Source: Trichococcus shcherbakoviae
Lineage (GTDB): Bacteria; Bacillota; Bacilli; Lactobacillales; Aerococcaceae
Reading direction: 5' to 3'
Length of the DNA: 64,000 nt
NCBI RefSeq assembly: GCF_963666195.1
Contig: NZ_OY762653.1
Coordinates: forward strand, 2,344,501 to 2,408,500
A program made the translations under genes and the position numbers. Of the stretch, positions 46,406-55,325 are shown piece after piece (the stretch's first letter is position 1; each line of letters starts with the position of its first letter). The notes beneath the pieces were generated by a model. The model worked only from the letters and a program-made list of their open reading frames with translations. It made no database searches and was not told the origin of the DNA.

Positions 46406-46466
46406 TTCAAAGGACTGTTTTCAAAATCAGAATAGTGTATTCTGGTTTTGAACAGTTCTTTTTTTG
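46406..46466 (+). terminator. Terminator of the AbiEi/AbiC-like operon
   Basis: Long stem AAAGGACTGTTTTCAAAA.CAGAATA / TATTCTG.TTTTGAACAGTTCTTT followed by T-run. Confidence 0.85.
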
Positions 46467-46492
46467 CATATTTACATTTGTTAGCATGTTTA

Positions 46493-46781
<289 letters not shown>

Positions 46782-46813
46782 GAGTACTCTGTTTAGTACA
46801 AAATATGTATTTT

Positions 46814-48028
46814 TTATTTTGCTTCAATTGCTAATACTTTTTCAATAAAATCATTTTCTATAGCATCGTTTAAGAAGAAAATAATCATTTTTAACATTTC
46901 AGTTACTATTAATTGCCAATCTTTTTTAGTAATATTTTTATATATATGGGCAGTATCAGTCTTTCTATTTGCTTCTTCAAAACTAACTTCACCAATATCA
47001 GAAATGATTTCTAAATTTTTCGGATCAAATATCCATCTACCGTGAACATATGAATTTCTCAAACGATACATATGCGTTGCTAAAGATGAATATGAAGAAT
47101 TACTAACATTAAAAATTTTGAATAGCTCAGGTGGAAGTTCATTACTTCCTTTATAAAATTCAAAGGCATTTTTTATTGAATCTTCCTCATTTGGTTTAAC
47201 TTTTACATTCTTTTCAAGTAAATACGACAAATAGACAATATTATTACTTGCAGGTTTTATATCTGAGTAGAGTTTTCTATAATAATAAATTGGATATAAA
47301 CTCTCGATAATTTTATAAAATTTAAAAAAAGAGTCTCCCCAAGTAGGTGATACTATACCTTCTAAGAGATGATAATAATTTATATGGATTAACTCTTTAG
47401 TAAGTTCTAATAGGCTACTTAAAATATGTTCATTAAACGGTAAGGAAATAAGTATATTGGATTTTATGAATACATATGAAGATATTCGTGATATCTCATT
47501 TTCCAATTTTGTGCAGTCGACCAAGGAGAGGTTTAGTGTTAAAAAATAAAAATCACCAAAAAAATAAATAATATCCTCAAATTCTATATCTTCATCTGAT
47601 GGATATAGAATTTTATCGTATAGTTCCATTGGATTGGCAGTTTGAATGGGAGATAATTCTAAATCACAAAGAGTTTGAAGATAAATGTTAAAATTTTTAG
47701 ATCCTCTTGATGCAGATAAAAAAAGATTATCCTTTTGAAAAGCCTCGTCAAGCTTGTTCATTTCAGATTCTGATAAACCGAAGAATCCAATATTAAGAAT
47801 ATCAATATTGGTTTCATTTCTGAATATAAATGAAGTTACCCTTTCGTTAATTACTTCGCTCTCTATGAATTTGAAATTTGTCTTATCGGGTTCATCACTT
47901 GAATGAATTCCAATACTATGTTTTACATTATTGGGTTTTTCTTCCAGATAGTTGTAAAGAGATGTTAGTTCATTTAAAACATACTTTTTTCTATTGTCAT
48001 AGCTTCGTTCATTCTTGTGGATTTTCAT
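46814..48028 (-). CDS. HEPN-like protein of unknown function (candidate defence effector)
   Basis: 404 residues, AT-rich, no signal or membrane segment. I do not recognise the N-terminal ~300 residues. Near residue 340 it has HMYRLRNSYVHGRW, where RNSYVH fits the R-x4-H motif of HEPN domains, many of which are RNases in toxin and anti-phage systems. A long hydrophobic helix follows (VTEMLKMIIFFLND), also HEPN-like. The ATG lies two bases after the stop of the upstream gene, with TTGGAGAG inside that gene as ribosome site, so translation is coupled. Could be an RNA-cleaving effector controlled by its partner. Confidence 0.6.
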   Translation of the reverse strand: MKIHKNERSYDNRKKYVLNELTSLYNYLEEKPNNVKHSIGIHSSDEPDKTNFKFIESEVINERVTSFIFRNETNIDILNIGFFGLSESEMNKLDEAFQKDNLFLSASRGSKNFNIYLQTLCDLELSPIQTANPMELYDKILYPSDEDIEFEDIIYFFGDFYFLTLNLSLVDCTKLENEISRISSYVFIKSNILISLPFNEHILSSLLELTKELIHINYYHLLEGIVSPTWGDSFFKFYKIIESLYPIYYYRKLYSDIKPASNNIVYLSYLLEKNVKVKPNEEDSIKNAFEFYKGSNELPPELFKIFNVSNSSYSSLATHMYRLRNSYVHGRWIFDPKNLEIISDIGEVSFEEANRKTDTAHIYKNITKKDWQLIVTEMLKMIIFFLNDAIENDFIEKVLAIEAK

Positions 48029-48030
48029 AA

Positions 48031-49227
48031 TTACGCTGCTCTCCAACAAACTGCTAAAGTAGGTTCATCAAAAGAGAAATCGTTGTGGAAAATAGTTCCA
48101 AAAGCATTTGTGAAAAATTTTCTTTCGAAATCGCCTATTTTACTAGTTACAACATCTAGTTTTTCATTTAGCGTGTCAAATTCAAGAAATTCATCCAATA
48201 GATTAATGTTGGGAGCATCGAGGTATTCGAATAGTTGCTGGTATTTTTTCTTTACTACCAACATTCTATCCTCGTATACACTATCATTTTGCTTAGATCC
48301 CGGGAGGCCAAAGACATACTTACTTATTGAAGTTACAAAGCCAATTCTTGCAGGTTGACTAGTAAATAAGTCTTTGCCATCTCTGAATTTTTCTTTATCG
48401 TGTTTAGTACTTCCTTTATATGAAAAAATTAATTGATCAAATTTTACTAGTAATTCTAGAGTTTCATAAAAGAATTTATTAAATTCAAAAAATGATGAAG
48501 CTTCAATTACATCCAATCGAGCAAATTCATCTGTAACTGAGTCTTTTGTGTCAATGTTTTCAGATCTAGCTGCAAAGCACAGAAACATTTCGATTACTTT
48601 ATCTGCGGGAAATTGCCCAGCTCTTGATCGCTTGCTGTTCTCATCTTGTTTGATTAATTCAATACCCGGTATATTTTCTGAAATATCGTTAATTAAAGAT
48701 GAATAAATTATTTCTACTTGTCTACGCAAGTTCCAAGGCATTTGTCCAGTATTAAGGACCAACATACGATATAAGAGATTGTTAGTATTTTTAGCAACCC
48801 AAAATTCAACACGTATTTTTCTTTCGAAAAAGTCCTTCAATTTTTGATTATCGCCTATTTCCTTAAGTTTTTGAACAGCTTCTTTAAATGCTGTGGTCCG
48901 TTGCATTCCATCGATCAAAGAAAGCATATTTTTGTATTCTTTGCTGCTTTTCATAAGAAAGTTAGTTACTTGTGCATCATTTTCTGATTGTTTTGATATC
49001 ACGCCTAATACTAAGGGGGGGAGTACTGCACCTTTTATTATGTCATCAACCATTCGATCGCGTATTTTTTTTCCTGATTTTGTTCTAATAGCTGCCCTTT
49101 GACCTGAAATATTTCCTTGTTCTCGATAAACATTATCCACCAATTCTAAATAATTCTGTATGGTCATTTCGGTCATTACTGAATAGCAACCAGACCTGTT
49201 ATCGTATAATTTACTAATAATATTCAT
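48031..49227 (-). CDS. DGQHR/DUF262-like protein (candidate defence sensor or nuclease)
   Basis: 398 residues, AT-rich. Near residue 105 it has LSLIDGMQRTTAFKEA, close to the DGQHR/DGQQR motif of DndB-like and DUF262 (ParB/Srx-fold) proteins, preceded by RMVDDIIKGAVLPPLVLGVI, which also fits that fold (choice of values offered by the enzyme loop). An Arg/Ser-rich helical part follows. These families occur in DNA-modification-linked and anti-phage systems. The ATG follows GGGGGA; the frame's TTG four codons upstream is less likely. First gene of a two-gene operon with the HEPN-like gene. No methylase or helicase is adjacent. Confidence 0.6.
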   Translation of the reverse strand: MNIISKLYDNRSGCYSVMTEMTIQNYLELVDNVYREQGNISGQRAAIRTKSGKKIRDRMVDDIIKGAVLPPLVLGVISKQSENDAQVTNFLMKSSKEYKNMLSLIDGMQRTTAFKEAVQKLKEIGDNQKLKDFFERKIRVEFWVAKNTNNLLYRMLVLNTGQMPWNLRRQVEIIYSSLINDISENIPGIELIKQDENSKRSRAGQFPADKVIEMFLCFAARSENIDTKDSVTDEFARLDVIEASSFFEFNKFFYETLELLVKFDQLIFSYKGSTKHDKEKFRDGKDLFTSQPARIGFVTSISKYVFGLPGSKQNDSVYEDRMLVVKKKYQQLFEYLDAPNINLLDEFLEFDTLNEKLDVVTSKIGDFERKFFTNAFGTIFHNDFSFDEPTLAVCWRAA

Positions 49228-49339
49228 ATTTTCCCCCAATCTTTACTGTCAGCATAATTTTTTTGTTTAGTTGATAAAATCCTATATTTACAATCTTTAT
49301 TAATGAGTTTTTTTACCGAAGACCTATGAATAAAAGTTT

Positions 49340-50239
49340 TTACGCTACCGTATCATCCTCAACCGCCAACACTTCCAAAGTCGTCTCCAGTTCGCGTTTC
49401 TTCTCAGCCAAACTTTCCATGACATCCTCGGTGCTATCCTGCAGCTTCTTCAGGTTTTCGATATTCTTCTCAATGATAACTTTCGTTCCCCAATCGGAGA
49501 AGAGGTTGTCGAAGAAGATGTCGAGGGCGCGCTGGGTGGAGGAGATGGTCTCGAGGTCGCTTTCGAAGACGAAATCCAAGTCGCGCAGCTCGCGCGCAAA
49601 AGTATAGACGGTCTGTTCAAGATGCAGCAGCGAGGCTTCAGCGGCATCCAACTTGTCGTGCTTCAGGAAATCCAGGATGAGGCTGCTGTCGGTGATCAGA
49701 TCCCAGGTCGAAAGGACATCGGCGGCATCGAGACCGCTGATGATATCCGATAGGGATTCCAGCACCGCGATTCCGGCTTGTTCGGCTTCGTTCGTTTCGC
49801 GCCATTCGTGCTGAATGGCCAGAATCTGTTGTTGGCGCTCGCTGACGACTTGGTTCATGTTCGGATGTTTGCGCAGGACGTCTTCCTTGATGTTGCGCAG
49901 CCGCAGCTTTTTCTCTTCGATGTCCGCTTCGACTTCCTTGACTCTGCGTGCGGCGGCGATCTTCATCGCGTAGGCCTTGTCGAACTCGACTTTGGCGCCG
50001 ATGATTTCGCGGTACTCTTTGTCATAGCGGCGGTCGAAGTTGCCGAATAGTTTCAGGAGGGTATTCGAGAAGCTGTCATTGCGCAGCCGTTCGAGGTCGC
50101 GGTTCTCCTTTTCCAATGTCGCAGTAGCTTTTTCCAGTGCTTCTTGGTATTTCGAAAGATTCTCCTCGGCGTTGAAAAGCTTGCGGGCCAACGACCCCAG
50201 CTGGAGCATCAGTATTTCATATTCCATTCCGACGTCCAT
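49340..50239 (-). CDS. Coiled-coil protein of unknown function
   Basis: 299 residues, soluble, almost wholly helical. Two coiled-coil stretches, residues about 15-60 (LFNAEENLSKYQEALEKATATL) and 75-125, and a third near the C-terminus (NIENLKKLQDSTEDVMESLAEKKRELE). A middle helical domain holds LESLSDIISGLDAADVLSTWDLI. No family recognised. Start after AAGGAGG. It stands 100 bases upstream of, but downstream in transcription from, the flavodoxin gene, and codons match the chromosome, so it is outside the defence island. Confidence 0.75.
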   Translation of the reverse strand: MDVGMEYEILMLQLGSLARKLFNAEENLSKYQEALEKATATLEKENRDLERLRNDSFSNTLLKLFGNFDRRYDKEYREIIGAKVEFDKAYAMKIAAARRVKEVEADIEEKKLRLRNIKEDVLRKHPNMNQVVSERQQQILAIQHEWRETNEAEQAGIAVLESLSDIISGLDAADVLSTWDLITDSSLILDFLKHDKLDAAEASLLHLEQTVYTFARELRDLDFVFESDLETISSTQRALDIFFDNLFSDWGTKVIIEKNIENLKKLQDSTEDVMESLAEKKRELETTLEVLAVEDDTVA

Positions 50240-50339
50240 GTAACCGCCTCCTTCCTGTTGTAAAAAAGAAGAGCCAACCGCAGGGATTCCCGAATGCCGA
50301 CTCTTGTTTTTTTGTTATTGCGGTAATGAAGGGTGTTGC

Positions 50340-50789
50340 TTATTTGTTAAGGGCAGCTACCATCGCTTCAGAGAATTTTTGCAGGTTCGCGATGTCCTCT
50401 TCTTCGGCGTTCAAGTCGATTTTGACATTTTCTGCGCCGATTGTTGCGCCGAATTTTTTGAATTGCGCTTCGAAATCATCGACTGCTTTGCAGTAATATT
50501 CATAGAACGTATCCCCAGATCCGACGACGCCGGCAATTTTGCCTGTGAAGTCGACATCTTCCATCTCTTCATAGAAGTCCATGAATTCGTCCGGCAGGTC
50601 GCCGTCCGTTCCGTAAGTGTAAGTCGCGATGATGTTCATGTCATATGCCAAGAAGTCCTCCGGTGCAGCTTGCGAACATTCTTTTACTTCCACGTCAACG
50701 CCCAATGCTTCCAATTGGTCTGCGACGATATCGGCGATTTCTTCGGTGTTTCCTGTCAAACTTGCGTATACGATCAATGCTGATGCCAT
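50340..50789 (-). CDS. Short-chain flavodoxin
   Basis: FMN-binding electron carrier. 149 residues. Phosphate-binding loop IVYASLTGNTEEIAD at residues 6-20, the FMN loop TYTYGTDGDLPDEF near residue 56-70, and GSGDTFYEYYCKAVDD near residue 90, all diagnostic. Acidic overall, as usual. Start after AGAGGGAAACAC. Partner reductase or acceptor is not in the window. Confidence 0.93.
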   Translation of the reverse strand: MASALIVYASLTGNTEEIADIVADQLEALGVDVEVKECSQAAPEDFLAYDMNIIATYTYGTDGDLPDEFMDFYEEMEDVDFTGKIAGVVGSGDTFYEYYCKAVDDFEAQFKKFGATIGAENVKIDLNAEEEDIANLQKFSEAMVAALNK

Positions 50790-50859
50790 TGTGTTTCCCT
50801 CTTTCTTCTCACGATTGCTTTCTATTCAAAGTATACCAAAGTTCCATCCGCTTGGCATC

Positions 50860-51260
50860 AAATAATCGCAGAATTGCGACAGGGTGTTCTGCGGCCGCGC
50901 AACTCCGACGAGCGCGGCCTTCGCAGGAGCAGAGGCGGTGAGGGTATTCGTACCTCCGACGAGAGTCTGTTCGTCGGAGGTACGAATCCGCGCCCAGCTC
51001 CGGCCAACATTCGATTGCAGGAGGAAGATGAATACCGAAGATCCCACCTCCGTTGAGAAGGGCGCTCACCGGAGGAAAGCACCAACTCCTACCAGGCACG
51101 CCTTCTCCGGAGGTGAGGCGAGCGCAAAACGCTCACCTCCGAGGAGGACTCGCTCGTCGGAGGACAGACTCTGATTACGCGCTCAGCTCCGGTCAGAGCC
51201 CGGTAACAGGAGGAAAGCAGATCATCGGAACCCCAACTCCGACGAAAGCCCTTTTCGTCG
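50860..51260. repeat. Dense CTCCGACGAG-type repeat array
   Basis: About 400 bases of GC-rich imperfect repeats with alternating inverted arms, for example ACCTCCGACGAG / TTCGTCGGAGGT (50951-50981), and two copies (50995-51060, 51184-51246) of the unit also found at 44083. Short frames here are repeat by-products. No gene seen between 50790 and 51390. Confidence 0.75.
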
Positions 51261-51390
51261 GTGCCGAAAGTTTGTGCAAAAGTTTTTTAACATTCTCGAC
51301 ACATTTCCCTTTACAAATTATACCTACCGGGGTATTATTGTCAGCAGATAACCGAAACTTAAAAACTTTGTGAAATGAGGATTTTATATA

Positions 51391-53895
51391 ATGAAACGTA
51401 AAATTGTGATCATCGGCGGTGTAGCCGGCGGGGCGACTGCAGCGGCACGCTTGAGAAGATTGAATGAAGAGGATGAAATCGTCATCTTTGAAAAGGGTGA
51501 ATATATTTCTTTCGCGAACTGCGGCCTGCCTTACCACATCGGCGGCGTCATCCAAGAGCGCGATAACTTGTTGTTGGAAACAGTCGGCGGCATGGCGAAG
51601 AAATTCAACATCGGCATCAAGAACTTCAGCGAAGTCGTGAAGATTAACCGCGGCAGCAAGACAATCACAGTGAAACACGTCATAACAGGCGCTATAACTG
51701 AAGAAAGCTACGACAAATTGATCATCTCGACCGGCGCGCGTCCGATCAAACCGGCTATCGAAGGCATCGAGGACGCGCAGAACGTCTTCACGTTGCGCAA
51801 CATCCCGGATATGGACAAAATCAAAGCATACATCAACGAGCATCAAGTGAAACGCGCGACGGTCATCGGCGGCGGCTTCATCGGCTTGGAAATGATGGAA
51901 AACTTATGGGAACTGGGCATCCACGTATCCCTTGTCGAAATGAGCGACCAGGTCATGGCACCGATCGACTTCGAAATGGCGCAATCTGTCCATGCCCATA
52001 TCGACATGCATAACGTCAACTTGATCTTGAGCGATGGCGTCAAAGCCTTCGAAGAGAACGGCATGAAAGTTCGCTTGAACAGCGGCAAAGTGCTGAATAC
52101 AGATATGACGATCCTATCCATCGGCGTGACACCTGAAAACGATTTGGCTGTCGAATCCAACTTGGAAACAGGCTTCAGAGGCGCGATCGTCGTGAATGAC
52201 CAATTGCAGACATCCGATCCGGATATCTTTGCAGTAGGGGACGTCATCGAAGTGACAGACTTCGTCAACGGCAGCCCGACAGTCGTTCCGTTGGCATGGC
52301 CAGCGAACCGCCAAGGCCGCTTGGTTGCCGATCACCTGAACGGCATGGATGTCCGCTACAAAGGCACGATGGGAACTTCTGTTGCGAAAGTCTTCGAATT
52401 GACGGTGGCGGCAGCCGGAAACAACGAGAAAACCTTGGAACGTCTCGGCACCGACTATAAAGTTGTCCACATTCATCCGAACTCCCATGCTGGTTATTAC
52501 CCAGGCGCGTCCCCGTTGGACATCAAATTGTTGTTCGGCTTGGACGGCAAAATTTTGGGTGTGCAGGCAGTGGGGATGGAAGGCGTGGAAAAACGCGTCG
52601 ACGTCATCGCGACAGCCATGAAATTGGGCGCGACCGTCTATGATTTGCCGGATTTGGAATTGGCATACGCACCACCGTATTCATCCGCTAAAGATCCAGC
52701 CAACATCGCAGGTTATGCAGCTTCCAACCTTTTGGAAGGCATAGTCGATTCGTTCCAATGGCATGAAGTCGACGGCCTGATCGAAAGCGGCGCGTTCTTC
52801 CTGGACGTCCGTGAAGACTTCGAATTGGCGACCGGTGTATTGGGCGATGCCTACACGATTCCGTTGGGCGACATCCGTGCGCGCATGAGCGAATTGCCGA
52901 AAGACAAAACGATCCATGTGTTCTGCCAAGTCGGCCACCGCGGCTACAACGCAGCCCGCATCCTGATGCAGAACGGCTTCACCGTCAAGAACCTGGACGG
53001 CGGCTACAAAACCTACAAACAAGCGAACACTGTTTTAAATTATAAAGAAGAAGCGCCGGAAGAGGCCGTGCATGTGGAACCGACACACGCGAAGCCAGCC
53101 CAACCGGTCGGCAACACGATCCAAGTCGATGCCTGCGGACTGCAGTGCCCGGGTCCGATCCTGAAAGTGAAGGAGAACATGGACAAGATGGTCGACGGTC
53201 AGGAACTGATCATCGAAGCATCCGACTTCGGCTTCCTGGCGGACATCGCTGCCTGGACGAAGAACACCGGCAACACGCTGATCTCGAAAGAAATCGACGG
53301 CAAAATCGTCCGCGCTCACGTGGCGAAAGGCAAAGGCGGCGCAGCAGCTCCAGCGGAACCAACCGGCTTCAACCAAGCAGCATTGGCAGCCCAAGCGGCA
53401 CAAGCACCTGTCCTGCAGGAAACGAAAGATGGCGCAACGATGGTCGTCTTCAGTGGGGACTTGGACAAAGCCTTGGCTTCCTTCATCATCGCCAACGGAG
53501 CGGCAGCTTACGGCAAGCCAGTGACGATGTTCTTTACCTTCTGGGGCTTGAACGTCATCAAGCGTCCTGAGAAAGTCAGCGTAGCGAAACGCGGCATGGA
53601 AAGAATGTTCGACATCATGCTGCCGAACCACGCAGGCCAATTGCCGATATCGAAAATGAACATGAGCGGCGTTGGATCGAAAATGATCCAAGCTGTCATG
53701 AAACAGAAGAACGTCGACAGCCTGCCGGTCATGATCGCCCAAGCGCAAAAAATGGGCGTCAAGATGGTAGCCTGCACAATGTCCATGGACATCATGGGCA
53801 TCAAAGAAGAGGAAATCATCGAAGGCGTGGACTTCGGCGGTGTAGCAGCTTACATCGGCGACACGATGGATTCGAACTTGAACCTGTTTATCTAA
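51391..53895 (+). CDS. Four-domain CoA-disulfide reductase / rhodanese / TusA / DsrE fusion
   Basis: Sulfur-trafficking and redox protein, 834 residues. Residues 1-450: FAD/NAD(P)H disulfide reductase of the CoA-disulfide reductase type (IIGGVAGGATAAARLRR, single active Cys in FANCGLPYHIG). About 455-550: rhodanese with Cys in FCQVGHRGYN. About 575-650: TusA/SirA domain with CGLQCPGP. About 680-834: DsrE/DsrF-like domain (FSGDLDKALASFIIANGAAAYG). All catalytic Cys residues I can check are present. It probably reduces polysulfide or CoA-persulfide and passes sulfane sulfur between domains. The start follows AAATGAGGA. Monocistronic with a strong terminator. Not linked to a sulfide-forming pathway nearby. 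Confidence 0.92.
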   Translation: MKRKIVIIGGVAGGATAAARLRRLNEEDEIVIFEKGEYISFANCGLPYHIGGVIQERDNLLLETVGGMAKKFNIGIKNFSEVVKINRGSKTITVKHVITGAITEESYDKLIISTGARPIKPAIEGIEDAQNVFTLRNIPDMDKIKAYINEHQVKRATVIGGGFIGLEMMENLWELGIHVSLVEMSDQVMAPIDFEMAQSVHAHIDMHNVNLILSDGVKAFEENGMKVRLNSGKVLNTDMTILSIGVTPENDLAVESNLETGFRGAIVVNDQLQTSDPDIFAVGDVIEVTDFVNGSPTVVPLAWPANRQGRLVADHLNGMDVRYKGTMGTSVAKVFELTVAAAGNNEKTLERLGTDYKVVHIHPNSHAGYYPGASPLDIKLLFGLDGKILGVQAVGMEGVEKRVDVIATAMKLGATVYDLPDLELAYAPPYSSAKDPANIAGYAASNLLEGIVDSFQWHEVDGLIESGAFFLDVREDFELATGVLGDAYTIPLGDIRARMSELPKDKTIHVFCQVGHRGYNAARILMQNGFTVKNLDGGYKTYKQANTVLNYKEEAPEEAVHVEPTHAKPAQPVGNTIQVDACGLQCPGPILKVKENMDKMVDGQELIIEASDFGFLADIAAWTKNTGNTLISKEIDGKIVRAHVAKGKGGAAAPAEPTGFNQAALAAQAAQAPVLQETKDGATMVVFSGDLDKALASFIIANGAAAYGKPVTMFFTFWGLNVIKRPEKVSVAKRGMERMFDIMLPNHAGQLPISKMNMSGVGSKMIQAVMKQKNVDSLPVMIAQAQKMGVKMVACTMSMDIMGIKEEEIIEGVDFGGVAAYIGDTMDSNLNLFI

Positions 53896-53903
53896 TCCAG
53901 CAA

Positions 53904-53942
53904 CACAAATAAGGCTCCCGCCGCGGCGGGGGCCTTATTTGT
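53904..53942 (+). terminator. Terminator after the CoA-disulfide reductase fusion
   Basis: Stem CACAAATAAGGCTCCCGCC / GGCGGGGGCCTTATTTGTG. Confidence 0.88.
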
Positions 53943-53975
53943 GTTGACATTCAGTTGTTTTGGATGGTTGGTTCA

Positions 53976-54110
53976 GCCGACGAAAAACCAGGGTGTCGAC
54001 TAAACGGAAAGCGAAGGTTACCGAAAAGCCGACGAAAAACAAAATCGCGTTCGCTCGACACCATTCCCCAATTGTCGGGCGAATGCCCAGGACGGTAGCA
54101 CACCTGTAGC
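53976..54110. repeat. Dispersed copy of the 104-base repeat
   Basis: Contains GTCGACTAAACGG, GGTTACCGAAAAG and TGTCGGGCGAATGCCCAGG, matching parts of the tandem repeat at 33294-33556 in the same order. The 350-base gap has no gene; a stem with AAGCCCCCGGAGCG / CGTTTCGGGGGCTTG (about 54149-54194) follows. Confidence 0.55.
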
Positions 54111-54287
54111 TTGTTCGTCCAAACAGAACCTCACAATTCAAAGTAGCAACAAGCCCCCGGAGCGACGCACGCAGTCGTTTCGGGGGCTTGTTTTGTATGA
54201 GGGAGGCATCTCTGCAGGTAAACCAACCTACGGTCGCGTATAATAGGCTGTATACAAAAACAATCGAAATCGGAAAAGGGGACAGAT

Positions 54288-55277
54288 ATGAAAGAGACTG
54301 TATGGGGAATGATCGGCTGCGGCGATGTAACGGAGAAGAAAAGTGGTCCGGGGCTCTATAAAGCGGACGGGTCCCGTTTGAAGGGGGTATACAATCGCAC
54401 CGAAGCCAAGTCGCATGATTGGGTGAAACGCCACGGAAACGGTCAGGTGTACGCAACAGTCGAGGAACTGCTGGCGGACGAAGAAATCACGGCTGTCTAC
54501 ATCGCCACACCGCCGGCCACGCATTTCGACTATGCCATGCAGGTGATTGCGGCGAACAAGGTGCCGTTGATTGAGAAACCGATGGCGCGCACGTTCGAGG
54601 AATGCCAAGCGATACTGGATGCGGCCGAGGAAAAAGACTTGCCGGTATTCGTCAGCTTCTACCGCCGGGCGCTCGAGAAATTCCAGAAAATCAAGGAACT
54701 GCTGGATGATGGCACCATCGGCCAACCGCAATTGGTGGAAATTCGCCAATACCAGCAACCAGCCACTGAAGACTTCGACAAGGAAAACTTGCCTTGGCGG
54801 CTGTTGCCGGCTGCAGGAGGCGGGAAGGATCTGGATATCCAAGTGCATGTTCTCGATTATTTGACCTATTACTTCGGCGACATCACAGCGATGACCGGCA
54901 TCGTCGAGAACCGGGCCGGACTCTATGAAGTCGAGGACACCGTGTCGGCATCCTTCCGTTTCGCGAACGGTGTCGTCGGATCGGCCGCCTGGTGCTATGT
55001 CGCGGACTTCGAACTGGATGAAGTGACGATCATCGGATCGGAAGGGACATTGGTCTTCGAAGGCACAAGTTTCGAGTGGATTCGCCTCATCAAGGACGGA
55101 GAAACAACAACCTACACTTTCGAAACGCCGGAGCATGTCGCCATGCCGTTTATCCAAACCGTCGTTGACGAACTGAACGGTAAAGCGAAAAGTCCGGCCG
55201 ATGCCGCCAGCGCAACCAACGGCATCCGCATGTTTGATGTTCTATTGAAGGATTACCGTAAAAGATACGAGCGCTGA
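54288..55277 (+). CDS. Gfo/Idh/MocA-family oxidoreductase
   Basis: NAD(P)-dependent sugar or polyol dehydrogenase family. N-terminal Rossmann motif GMIGCGDVTEKKS, then YIATPPATHFDYAMQVIAANKVPLIEKPMART with the EKP signature Lys. C-terminal GFO domain holds GGGKDLDIQVHVLDYL, where family members carry the substrate-binding Asp and His. 329 residues. Start after AAAAGGGGACAG. Substrate unknown. Same direction as uvsE, 48 bases upstream, so the two may share a transcript. Confidence 0.88.
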   Translation: MKETVWGMIGCGDVTEKKSGPGLYKADGSRLKGVYNRTEAKSHDWVKRHGNGQVYATVEELLADEEITAVYIATPPATHFDYAMQVIAANKVPLIEKPMARTFEECQAILDAAEEKDLPVFVSFYRRALEKFQKIKELLDDGTIGQPQLVEIRQYQQPATEDFDKENLPWRLLPAAGGGKDLDIQVHVLDYLTYYFGDITAMTGIVENRAGLYEVEDTVSASFRFANGVVGSAAWCYVADFELDEVTIIGSEGTLVFEGTSFEWIRLIKDGETTTYTFETPEHVAMPFIQTVVDELNGKAKSPADAASATNGIRMFDVLLKDYRKRYER

Positions 55278-55325
55278 TTTCAAGAAACCAAAAATAGCGA
55301 ACAGAAAATCTAAAGGAGGGCCTCT

